DNA from: Streptomyces mutomycini
GTDB lineage: Bacteria; Actinomycetota; Actinomycetes; Streptomycetales; Streptomycetaceae
Reading direction: 5' to 3'
Assembly: GCF_001700505.1 (NCBI RefSeq)
Contig: NZ_MAPV01000111.1
Span: 1-48,374, forward strand
Length of the DNA stretch: 48,374 nt
Shown here piece by piece: positions 40,869-48,209 of this stretch (position 1 is its first letter; every line of letters begins with the position of its first letter). The translations under genes and the position numbers were made by a program. A model generated the notes under the pieces. That model was not told the DNA's origin and ran no database searches. It was given only the letters and a program-made list of their open reading frames with translations.

Positions 40869-42194
40869 ATGTCGGCACGCGAAGCCCTCGAGGCCGTCGC
40901 CGGTGACTGCACGCTGCTGCCCGCACTCCCGGTGTCCGGCGAGACCGATGGCCCTCTCGGCTGGAAGGGGTACGGCGCCTCCCGGCGCAGCGCGGCCGAG
41001 CGGACGGGTGAGACGGAGTCCGTGGTGTGCGCCACCGCCCGCATCGGTGGCGTCGACGTGGTGGCGCTCTCCTTCGAGTTCGGGTTCCTGGGCGGCTCGA
41101 TCGGTGAGGTCACCGGCGACCGGATCGTGGCGGCCCACGCCCATGCGCGTGAGTACCGCCTGCCCGTGGTCACCCTCGTCGCCACGGGCGGCAGCCGGAT
41201 GCAGGAGGGAATCCGCGCGCTGAGCCAACTCCAGCGGGTGGCCGCACAGATCGTGCTCACCCGGGACGCGGGCCTGCCCCAGCTCACCGTGCTGCGCGAT
41301 CCGACCACGGGCGGCGGGTGGGCGACGCTCGGCGCCGGGGCCGACATGATCCTGGCGATGCCCGCCGCGCAGGTGGCCTTCGCAGGGTCCCGTGTGCGGC
41401 CGCCCGAAGCGGATCCCGCCGCGTACACGGCGGAGGCCCAGCTCGCTGCGGGCCACATCGACGCTGTCGTACCCCAGCGGGAGCTTCCCGGCGAACTGGC
41501 ACTGCGGCTGCGGCTGCTGACGTCCCCCCGGCCGGCGGACCCGGCTCCGCCGCCTCATGCCCTCGGCGTGACGGACCTGCCCTCCAGCGGCTGGGACGCG
41601 GTCGCCCGGGCCCGCGCGCCCCGACGACCCCGCGCAGACGCCTACCTGGACGCCTACTTCACATCGAGGGCCGAGGTCGCCGGCGATCGGTGCGGCGGCC
41701 GTGACACCGGGATGCGGTGCGGCTTCGGTTTCCACGACGGACGCACCGTCGCGTACGCGGCCCAGTGCGGAACAGCGACGCGACCGGCCGGCTACCGCAC
41801 CGCGGCCCGGCTGATCCGGCTCGCAGACCGGCTCGGAATTCCCGTCCTGACCCTGGTCGACACCCCCGGCGCCGCGAACGACGCGTCGGCCGAGCAGGCC
41901 GGGGCGGGATCGGCGATCGCCGAATTGTTCACGGTGGTCGCCTCGGCGCGCGTACCGCTGACCACGCTCGTGATCGGCGAGGGCGGCTCGGGTGGCGCAC
42001 TCGCGCTCGCCGCGCCCGGCAACACCTGGGCCACACCGGACAGCTACTTCTCGGTGATCGCCCCCGAACTGGCGGCGGCGATCCTCAAACGTCCACCGTC
42101 AGCGACGGGCCCGACCGCCGACGAGCTGCGGATCCGACCACAGGACCTGGTCGAACTGGGTTTCCTCCGAGGGCTGGTGACGAAGAGCGCCTGA
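40869..42194 (+). CDS. Fused carboxyltransferase (AccD-AccA-like)
   Basis: A 441-residue protein with two crotonase-fold carboxyltransferase halves, the first like AccD and the second like AccA. Visible are GGSIGEVTGDRI and ATGGSRMQEGIRAL in the first half and LVDTPGAANDASAEQAG followed by IGEGGSGGALAL in the second. The AccD zinc-binding Cys set is absent. There is no biotin carboxylase or carrier gene nearby, so it may decarboxylate malonyl-CoA or move the carboxyl group, like malonate decarboxylase subunits MdcD/E. The ATG at 40869 has AGGAGG 10 bases upstream; a GTG at 40818 overlapping matB by 8 bases is possible. Confidence 0.82.
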   Translation: MSAREALEAVAGDCTLLPALPVSGETDGPLGWKGYGASRRSAAERTGETESVVCATARIGGVDVVALSFEFGFLGGSIGEVTGDRIVAAHAHAREYRLPVVTLVATGGSRMQEGIRALSQLQRVAAQIVLTRDAGLPQLTVLRDPTTGGGWATLGAGADMILAMPAAQVAFAGSRVRPPEADPAAYTAEAQLAAGHIDAVVPQRELPGELALRLRLLTSPRPADPAPPPHALGVTDLPSSGWDAVARARAPRRPRADAYLDAYFTSRAEVAGDRCGGRDTGMRCGFGFHDGRTVAYAAQCGTATRPAGYRTAARLIRLADRLGIPVLTLVDTPGAANDASAEQAGAGSAIAELFTVVASARVPLTTLVIGEGGSGGALALAAPGNTWATPDSYFSVIAPELAAAILKRPPSATGPTADELRIRPQDLVELGFLRGLVTKSA

Positions 42195-42265
42195 CTTCCC
42201 GCCCCCTCGGCGGGTCTCGCCCCACGAAGAGAGACGAGTGGCCTGTGGCGCCTCGAGCCGAGGGT

Positions 42266-42301
42266 GCTGCGATGCCGCGGCAACACCTGCGGCATCGCAG
42301 C
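42266..42301 (+). terminator. Hairpin after the mat operon
   Basis: Arms GCTGCGATGCCGC (42266-42278) and GCGGCATCGCAGC (42289-42301) pair perfectly over 13 bases, loop of 10. It lies 72 bases after the carboxyltransferase stop and 39 bases before the LRV start. Confidence 0.75.
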
Positions 42302-42339
42302 CCGTGGCCCCAGGCCGCGATCACTGCCACGATGTCCTG

Positions 42340-43905
42340 ATGTCCTCCGATCCTGCCGAGCTGTGGCTGCGTGGTGTCGCAGCCAACCCCGCCGCACCCT
42401 CCGACGTTCTGCTCCGGCTGCTGAGCGAGCAGGCACGCACCACCTGGACGATCCTCTGCGAGGAGCGCGAACTTCCCGCAGACGTCGTCGAGGCAGTGCT
42501 CGCCCACCCCGAGCGCGCGATCCGCCGCCGCTTCGCCCGCAACCGGCATGCGGCCGCGGAGCAGCGTGGACGACTGGTCAACGACGAGGACGCCCTCGTA
42601 CGTTCGGCCCTTGCCTCAGGCCCGCGCCCACGGCTGGGCAGGGTCGAGGCGCTGCCTGACGAAATCCTCGAGCACCTGCTGACCGTGCAGGACGACGACA
42701 GCACGGGCCAACTGCTCACCGCCGACGAAATCAGACAGGAACTGGTGGTCTCCGGGCAGATCTCACCGGCGTTCCGCCGCAGGACGCTCAATCATCCGGT
42801 CGCCGAACTGCGTTACCAGGCAACAGGATTGTGGCTGTGGCTCACCCCCGGGCAGCGCGATGCGCTCCTGAGTGATCCGGACCCCGCCGTGCGGGAAGCC
42901 GCGCTGAGACAGAGCCGGCTGCTGGACCCGACGGCGATGGAGAAGGAACTGCCGGAAGAGAGCTGCCACCATCGGGGCCTCCTGCTCACCAACTACGCCG
43001 TCTCCCACGCCGTGGCCGCACAGTGCCTCGCGGACCGGCGCGACCTGTGGTCCCTCGCCCACAACCCCCACACGCCCGGCGACGCCGTCACCCGCCTCGC
43101 GCGCGATCCCGATCCTGATGTCCGTGAGCGGGTGGCAGCCAGGGCCGATCTCGATCCGGTCCTCCTGGCAGAGCTGGCCCAGGACCCGGACAGCAGGGTG
43201 CGGACCCGAGCGCTGCTGCACCCACTGCCGCGAACATGGCCGGAGCGGGCTGCCATTGACCGGATCATCGGCCACACGGCCGGGAACACGGGCCACACGG
43301 CCGAGATCATCGGCGCTGTCGACGACATGATCGTCGAGCCGCCGACCAGCTGGTACGAGACGTGCGCCGCCTCCACGAACCCCCTGCTGCGCCGCGTTGC
43401 CGCGAGCTGTCACAGGCTGCCCGAGGAGCTCGTGCACCGCCTGGCCGGCGACCCCGAGGCCGACGTGCGCCACCTGCTCGCCTACAACCACCCGCTCGCC
43501 CCGCCCGCGATCGTCCTCGACGCCTTCATCGCCACGCCGCTCCAACGCCCCTACCTGCTCACGCTTCCGCGCCTGCCCCGCACCGGGCTGCACCATCTGC
43601 TCGACCACGACGACCCCGACGTCCGGGCCCTGGCCGCCGCCGATGCCGGCCTTGCCCGGCCGCCGCTCCATCTGCTCGCCGACCCCGAGCCGCGCGTTCG
43701 ACGAGCGGCGGCCGCCAACCCGCTCCTTCCCCTCGACGTGATCTCATCGCTCCTCGATGACCCGGAGCACGCCGAAGGGGCCGCAGCCAACCCCGGCCTG
43801 CCCGCTGAACGCCTTCACGGTCTGCTCGACCTGAGCGGGCTGCCCCGACCGGCCAGCGAAGCAGGCCGCCGGCCAGGCCGTCCCGCGCCGGTGCCGACCG
43901 GCTGA
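42340..43905 (+). CDS. Leucine-rich-repeat-variant (LRV) protein, second copy
   Basis: A 521-residue alpha-solenoid of the same type as the protein at 15470-16864. The opening LWLRGVAANPAAPSDVLLRLL aligns with GVAANPALPTHLLLRL there, and units such as LARDPDPDVRERVAARADL and LAYNHPLAPPAI recur. No catalytic motif or membrane segment is visible, so a protein-binding scaffold is likely. No Shine-Dalgarno precedes the ATG at 42340; CACGAT 6 bases upstream could make the transcript leaderless. The operon terminator directly upstream implies its own promoter. Confidence 0.8.
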   Translation: MSSDPAELWLRGVAANPAAPSDVLLRLLSEQARTTWTILCEERELPADVVEAVLAHPERAIRRRFARNRHAAAEQRGRLVNDEDALVRSALASGPRPRLGRVEALPDEILEHLLTVQDDDSTGQLLTADEIRQELVVSGQISPAFRRRTLNHPVAELRYQATGLWLWLTPGQRDALLSDPDPAVREAALRQSRLLDPTAMEKELPEESCHHRGLLLTNYAVSHAVAAQCLADRRDLWSLAHNPHTPGDAVTRLARDPDPDVRERVAARADLDPVLLAELAQDPDSRVRTRALLHPLPRTWPERAAIDRIIGHTAGNTGHTAEIIGAVDDMIVEPPTSWYETCAASTNPLLRRVAASCHRLPEELVHRLAGDPEADVRHLLAYNHPLAPPAIVLDAFIATPLQRPYLLTLPRLPRTGLHHLLDHDDPDVRALAAADAGLARPPLHLLADPEPRVRRAAAANPLLPLDVISSLLDDPEHAEGAAANPGLPAERLHGLLDLSGLPRPASEAGRRPGRPAPVPTG

Positions 43906-43922
43906 CAGCCTGCACGCGGACA

Positions 43923-43951
43923 GGGCTCCGGCGAGGTCGTCGCCGGAGCCC
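43923..43951. terminator. Bidirectional terminator hairpin
   Basis: Arms GGGCTCCGGCGA (43923-43934) and TCGCCGGAGCCC (43940-43951) pair perfectly over a 5-base loop, followed by CTTGT. It sits between the convergent LRV and DUF2267 genes. Confidence 0.85.
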
Positions 43952-44020
43952 CTTGTCAGTTCGGAACCCGTCGTCAGTTCACCGCCGAAGGCCCTGCATG
44001 CACGCTTCCGCCTGAGCCGG

Positions 44021-44455
44021 TCACGCGGCCTGAGTGAGTTCCGCACGCCCGAACAACAGGGCGTATCCGGGCGGGAGCTGGGCGAGGACGCGGTCCAGGA
44101 GGCCGGGGCCGGCCAGGTGGCGTATCACGGCGAGGACGGCTCCGGCGTCCCAGCGGGCAGTGGCGGGGGTGCCGCCCGTCCGGGCGGCCAGGGCCTTGAC
44201 GAAGCCCCAGCCGGTGAGCGGGCGACGGTCCGTGACCTGGCTGGTGAGGTCGAACGCGGCCTCGGCCGGGAGGCAGGCGGCGAGATCGACGCGTTCCTCG
44301 CCGGTGAGCTGACGGCCCAGCGCTGCCAGCACGGCGTGTGTGACGTCCTCGGCTCGCTGCCGCGTCGGATAGGCGCCTTCGTACCGGATTCTCTCCACCA
44401 TCTGGAGAAACGTCATGCCGACCCGGGCCGTGGCCTGTTCGTGCAGCGGAAGCAT
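44021..44455 (-). CDS. DUF2267 domain protein
   Basis: A 144-residue protein of the DUF2267 family, small alpha-helical proteins seen near stress genes. Family features are TRQRAEDVTHAVLAALGRQL, LAACLPAEAAFDL and the C-terminal DRVLAQLPPGYALLFG. No function is established. The ATG at 44455 lacks a good ribosome site; the inner ATG at 44416 (MTFLQMVERI) is a fair alternative. It lies upstream of the hsp18 gene on the same strand but 302 bases away. Confidence 0.8.
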   Translation of the reverse strand: MLPLHEQATARVGMTFLQMVERIRYEGAYPTRQRAEDVTHAVLAALGRQLTGEERVDLAACLPAEAAFDLTSQVTDRRPLTGWGFVKALAARTGGTPATARWDAGAVLAVIRHLAGPGLLDRVLAQLPPGYALLFGRAELTQAA

Positions 44456-44757
44456 CGCGGTGTGGTTGCCTTTCTCGTTCAGAGAGGTGTTCGCCTACGG
44501 AGCGGGCCGACGGGAGGGCGAAGGCCGGCCCGGCTGAATCTGTGAGGGGCCACGCTTTCGCGGGCTCAGATGCGATCGGGGGTCACCGATGGGAGGCCGT
44601 GAGCCCGGGGGAGGCCGCTTCGCCTCGGACATCACCCTCGGTTGCGCGCCCCCACCGCATCAGAACGTGCGGTCGGCCGCATCGTGGTGCGAAGAACGGG
44701 ACGTACGGGAAGCCGGTGCCCGTCCTTCGCACCACGCGGGTCGAGTGACCGCCTGCC
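44456..44757. other. Gene-free stretch between DUF2267 and hsp18
   Basis: No credible gene fills these 302 bases. The stretch holds the likely promoter region of the DUF2267 gene on its left and, at 44683-44736, a long hairpin. Short reading frames on both strands are Arg/Pro-rich and lack ribosome sites. Confidence 0.6.
44683..44736 (-). terminator. Long hairpin downstream of hsp18
   Basis: CGTGGTGCGAAG (44683-44694) and CTTCGCACCACG (44725-44736) form a perfect 12-base stem. An inner ACGGG/CCCGT pair extends it after one mismatch. It lies 21 bases after the hsp18 stop and probably terminates that gene. Confidence 0.65.
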
Positions 44758-45192
44758 TCAGCCGTTGATCTGCTTGTGCTCGGACTCCCCGCCGATCCTG
44801 ATCTTGCGGGGCTTGGCACGCTCTGCGATCGGGATGCGCAGAGTCAGCACCCCTGCTTCGTAGTCGGCCGTGATGCGTTCGGTGTCCAGGGTGTCGGCCA
44901 GTACCAGCTGTCGGGAGAAGGCGCCGAGCGGTCGTTCCGAGAGCTCCATGTGCACGTCCTCCGCCCTGGCCACCGGGCGCCGCTCGGCCTTGACGGTGAG
45001 CATGTTCCGCTCGACATCGATGTCGAGCGCGTCCTTGTCCACACCGGGCAGGTCGAAGACGATCACGTACTCCTCACCTTCCCGGTAGGCGTCCATCGGC
45101 ATGGCCGAAGGCCTGGACCAGGTGCCGGTCGCACCCGTGAGCTGCTGAGTGAGCCGGTCGAGTTCACGGAAGGGGTCAGTGCGCATCAACAT
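44758..45192 (-). CDS. hsp18: Small heat shock protein Hsp20/Hsp18
   Basis: A 144-residue alpha-crystallin-type chaperone that holds unfolding proteins in the cytoplasm. The alpha-crystallin domain runs from about residue 40 to 130: [40 protein letters not shown] and the C-terminal [12 protein letters not shown]. The start at 45192 has GGAGG 10 bases upstream; 45186 is an in-frame alternative. A RheA-type operator overlaps its promoter and the regulator gene lies divergently, as in S. albus hsp18 (memory). Expression is expected to be heat-inducible. Confidence 0.93.
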   Translation of the reverse strand: MLMRTDPFRELDRLTQQLTGATGTWSRPSAMPMDAYREGEEYVIVFDLPGVDKDALDIDVERNMLTVKAERRPVARAEDVHMELSERPLGAFSRQLVLADTLDTERITADYEAGVLTLRIPIAERAKPRKIRIGGESEHKQING

Positions 45193-45248
45193 AGCGAAAA
45201 CACCTCCACAGGTCTGGCAGTGACTGCCAATGCGCTTCGTGTGCCACC

Positions 45249-45277
45249 GTTGTAGCATGTCATCGAAACGATGACAA
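45249..45277 (-). promoter_or_regulatory. hsp18 promoter
   Basis: On the minus strand TTGTCA (45277-45272), 17 bases and TACAAC (45254-45249) form a vegetative-type promoter. The RheA-like operator occupies most of its spacer and -35, so a bound repressor would block RNA polymerase. Confidence 0.65.
45258..45276. promoter_or_regulatory. RheA-type operator, copy 1
   Basis: TGTCATC-GAAAC-GATGACA is a perfect 7-base inverted repeat with a 5-base spacer. It is, from memory, exactly the TGTCATC-N5-GATGACA site bound by the thermosensor repressor RheA in S. albus. Confidence 0.8.
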
Positions 45278-45283
45278 CTGAGG

Positions 45284-45302
45284 CGTCATCTTAACGGTGA
45301 CA
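45284..45302. promoter_or_regulatory. RheA-type operator, degenerate copy 2
   Basis: CGTCATC-TTAAC-GGTGACA differs from copy 1 at two arm positions and lies 26 bases away, ending just before the rheA ribosome site. It would suit repression of the regulator gene itself. Confidence 0.55.
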
Positions 45303-45319
45303 CCCAGGGAGGGACCTTC

Positions 45320-45961
45320 ATGACCGACTCGGCCGAGCCCCGCGACGACACCCCGTTCTTCGCCGCCGCGGCAGCGCTGAACGCGATGGACCAGGCCGTC
45401 CGTACCGCCCGGACGGAAGCGCACCCCGAGGACGGGCAGGCCGGTGCGGACCAAGCCCTGGCCGCGCTCCTCCTTCTGCGTGAACTCCGCGATCAGCTCG
45501 CAGGATGGGAACCCGGCCTGATCGAGGCGGCCCGGGCAGCGGGTTCCAGCTGGGCGGACCTGGCCCACCCTCTGGGTGTCTCCAGCCGCCAGGCCGCGGA
45601 GCGGCGCTACCTGCGCGTACGCCCCGGCGCCCCCGGAGCCACCGGCGAACAACGCGTACAGGCCACCCGCAGCCGCCGTGCCGCCGACCGCACCGTCACC
45701 GCCTGGGCGAGGGGCAACGCCGCAGGCCTGCGCCAGCTCGCCGGCCAGATCACCGCCCTCACCGACCTCCCTGTCCGGGCCCGCACTCCCCTCGCCCGTC
45801 TCGCCGAGGCCCTCGCCGACAATGACGCGGCCAACCTCATCGGCCCACTCGCCGACACCCACGCCTATCTCACGGCCGACCACCCCGACCTCGCGGCTCG
45901 CGTCGACAACATTGCTCACAGCACCGACGGGATCCGCCGGGCCGGCGGCGATCACCGCTGA
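45320..45961 (+). CDS. rheA: HSP18 transcriptional regulator (RheA-like)
   Basis: A 213-residue, Ala-rich, mostly helical protein that matches the unusual HSP18 regulator family rather than TetR or MerR types. A HTH-like segment is SWADLAHPLGVSSRQAAERR (about residues 75-94). RheA of S. albus is a temperature-sensing repressor of hsp18 that loses DNA binding when heated. AGGGAGGG precedes the ATG. It is divergent from hsp18 with the operators between them. The identity rests on position, operator match and overall resemblance. Confidence 0.82.
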   Translation: MTDSAEPRDDTPFFAAAAALNAMDQAVRTARTEAHPEDGQAGADQALAALLLLRELRDQLAGWEPGLIEAARAAGSSWADLAHPLGVSSRQAAERRYLRVRPGAPGATGEQRVQATRSRRAADRTVTAWARGNAAGLRQLAGQITALTDLPVRARTPLARLAEALADNDAANLIGPLADTHAYLTADHPDLAARVDNIAHSTDGIRRAGGDHR

Positions 45962-46075
45962 GCCGTCGGACGTCCGCAAGCTCCGGCCGGCGGTAACTCG
46001 ACGTGATCAGTGCTGGTCCGTGGCTCTCCTCCGGAAGATCAGGCCGTCACGCGCCAGGAGTGTCAGGATGTTCCT

Positions 46076-46876
46076 ATGGACGTTCGGAAGAGGAACCGGG
46101 TGTCGGTGACGGGCCGGGAGGGCGGCCCGGTGGTGATGCTCGCCCATGGGTTCGAATGCGATCAGGGCCTGTGGCGTCTGGTCGCTCCCGAACTGGAGAA
46201 GCACTTCCAGGTGGTCCTCTTCGACCATGTGGGTGCAGGGCACTCCGATGTGTCTGCCTGGAGCGCCGAGCGGTACTCCTCCCTGGACGCCTATGCGCAG
46301 GACGTGATCGAGATCTGCCAGGAGCTCGGTCCCGGACCCGTGAACTTCGTCGGGCATTCGGTCAGTGCCATGATCGGTGTGCTTGCCGCGGTGCGGGAGC
46401 CCGGGCTTTTCGAGAGGCTGGTTCTCCTCACCCCCTCGCCGTCATACATCGATGACGGCGACTACCGTGGCGGATTCAGCGAGCAGGACATCGACGAACT
46501 GCTCGAGTCGCTGGACAGCAACTACCTGGGCTGGTCCGCGACGATGGCGCCGGTGATCATGGGAAACCCGGAGCGTCCCGAACTGGGCGAAGAGCTGACC
46601 AACAGCTTCTGCCGAACGGATCCGGAGATCGCCCGGGTCTTCGCCAAGGCGACCTTCCTGTCCGACAACCGGGCGGACCTCGCCAAGGTGACCGTGCCGA
46701 CGCTCATCGCCGAAAGCGCGCGCGACACCATCGCCCCGCGCGAGGTGGGTGCCTTCGTCCACGCACAGATCCCAGGCAGTGAACTGGTCACTCTGGACTC
46801 GACGGGCCACTGCCCCCAGTTGAGTGCCCCCGAGGAGACGGCCGAGGCGATCATCGCCTTCGTACAAGGGCCGTGA
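46076..46876 (+). CDS. rsbQ: RsbQ-like alpha/beta hydrolase
   Basis: A 266-residue alpha/beta hydrolase, close in length and sequence to B. subtilis RsbQ, which is required for RsbP to respond to energy stress. Matches include KRNRVSVTG at the start, LFDHVGAGHSD, GHSVSAMIG and STDPVIARQFAK-like TDPEIARVFAK. The triad is Ser95, Asp217 and His245. The second Ser in GHSVS replaces Gly of Bacillus. The ATG at 46076 gives the RsbQ N terminus; an upstream in-frame start at 46010 adds 22 residues. Its stop overlaps the next start (GTGA). Confidence 0.9.
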   Translation: MDVRKRNRVSVTGREGGPVVMLAHGFECDQGLWRLVAPELEKHFQVVLFDHVGAGHSDVSAWSAERYSSLDAYAQDVIEICQELGPGPVNFVGHSVSAMIGVLAAVREPGLFERLVLLTPSPSYIDDGDYRGGFSEQDIDELLESLDSNYLGWSATMAPVIMGNPERPELGEELTNSFCRTDPEIARVFAKATFLSDNRADLAKVTVPTLIAESARDTIAPREVGAFVHAQIPGSELVTLDSTGHCPQLSAPEETAEAIIAFVQGP

Positions 46877-48135
46877 CGGTGTCCCCGGGCGGCGACCAGG
46901 CCGACGGGTCCTGGGCGGCGGGGGACCGTGACCAGGAACAGCTGTCGTTCTCCGCTCTGCTGGAGGACAGCGTGGAGGACCTGTACGAGAACGCTCCGTG
47001 CGGCTACCTCTCCACACTGATGGACGGGCGGATCGCCAAGGTCAACGGAACCCTCCTGAAATGGCTCGGCTACCGCCGCGAGGAACTGGTCGGCCACAAA
47101 CAGTTCTCCGACCTGCTGACCATCGGCGGCAGGCTGTATCACGAGACGCACTACTCACCGCTGCTGCGGATGCAGGGCGAGGTCAGCGGCATCGCCCTGG
47201 AGCTCAAGGCCGCGGACGGCAGCCGGCTGCCCGTCCTGGTCACGTCCACCGTCAAGCAGGACATCGACGGCGAACCGCTGCTGATCCGCACCACCCTCCT
47301 GGACGCCCGGGACAGACGTACCTATGAGCGCGAACTCCTGCGAGCCCGGCAGGAGGCCGAGCGCGACCGCGAACGCCTGCAGCGCCTCGCCGCGACCCTG
47401 CAGCGCACCTTGCTCCCCCCGATTCTCCAACCGGTGCCGGGCCTGGACGTCGCCGCGCACTACCACTTCGCATCCTCCGATGAGGTCGGCGGGGACTTCT
47501 ACGACCTGTTCCCGCCGGCCGCCGGACGTTGGGCGTTCTTCATGGGGGACGTGCGCGGCAAGGGAGCGGACGCGGCCGTGGTGACGTCCCTGGCGCGGTA
47601 CACCCTGCGAGCCGCGGCGGTCTCCCATCCGGTACCGGCCATGGTCCTGGCCAGCCTCAACACCGCGCTCAGCCAGGCGTCCCAGGAGGACGAACCGCGA
47701 TTCTGCACCGTGATCTTCGGCCTCCTCACACCCCAGGGGGAGGACGGGGGATTCCATGTCGTCATGGCAGGTGGCGGCCATCCCCCGGCCGTGCTGCTGC
47801 GGGCCGACGGCAGCGCCGACTACGTACCCACGCCGGGCGGTCAACTGGTCGGCGTCGTGCCGGACGCCGAGTTCACCACAGCCACCGTGGACCTGGGTCC
47901 CGGTGACACTCTGCTGCTCTACACCGACGGTCTGACCGAGGCACGTACCCCGCGCACATGCGAACGCTACGGCGACGAAGCGCTCCTGGACTTCGCGCGG
48001 ACCCTCGCACCCGTCTCGGCTCCCGGTGCCGTCAACGCTCTCACCGAGCTCCTGGACTCGTTCGGCGAGGGGCTCGACGACGACACCGCGCTCCTCGCGA
48101 TGGGCGTCCCCTCCGTGAGCCCCAGGCCGGGGTGA
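46873..48135 (+). CDS. rsbP: RsbP-like PAS/PP2C phosphatase
   Basis: A 420-residue protein with a PAS domain (about residues 35-140, SVEDLYENAPCGYLSTLMDG), a coiled-coil linker (ERELLRARQEAERDRERLQR) and a SpoIIE-type PP2C phosphatase (about 195-410). The phosphatase keeps its metal residues: VGGDFYDLF, MGDVRGKGADA, GHPPAVLL, LYTDGLTEAR and DDDTALLA. The layout equals B. subtilis RsbP, which dephosphorylates the anti-anti-sigma factor. It overlaps rsbQ by 4 bases. The PAS ligand, perhaps a product of RsbQ, is inference, and no anti-anti-sigma gene is adjacent. Confidence 0.9.
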   Translation: MTVSPGGDQADGSWAAGDRDQEQLSFSALLEDSVEDLYENAPCGYLSTLMDGRIAKVNGTLLKWLGYRREELVGHKQFSDLLTIGGRLYHETHYSPLLRMQGEVSGIALELKAADGSRLPVLVTSTVKQDIDGEPLLIRTTLLDARDRRTYERELLRARQEAERDRERLQRLAATLQRTLLPPILQPVPGLDVAAHYHFASSDEVGGDFYDLFPPAAGRWAFFMGDVRGKGADAAVVTSLARYTLRAAAVSHPVPAMVLASLNTALSQASQEDEPRFCTVIFGLLTPQGEDGGFHVVMAGGGHPPAVLLRADGSADYVPTPGGQLVGVVPDAEFTTATVDLGPGDTLLLYTDGLTEARTPRTCERYGDEALLDFARTLAPVSAPGAVNALTELLDSFGEGLDDDTALLAMGVPSVSPRPG

Positions 48136-48209
48136 CTGGGCTCCCGGTGGACCGGGGAATAGGTTGGCGGGAAACTCTCCGGGCAGCCGGACTCGTGATG
48201 GGGGCGAGC

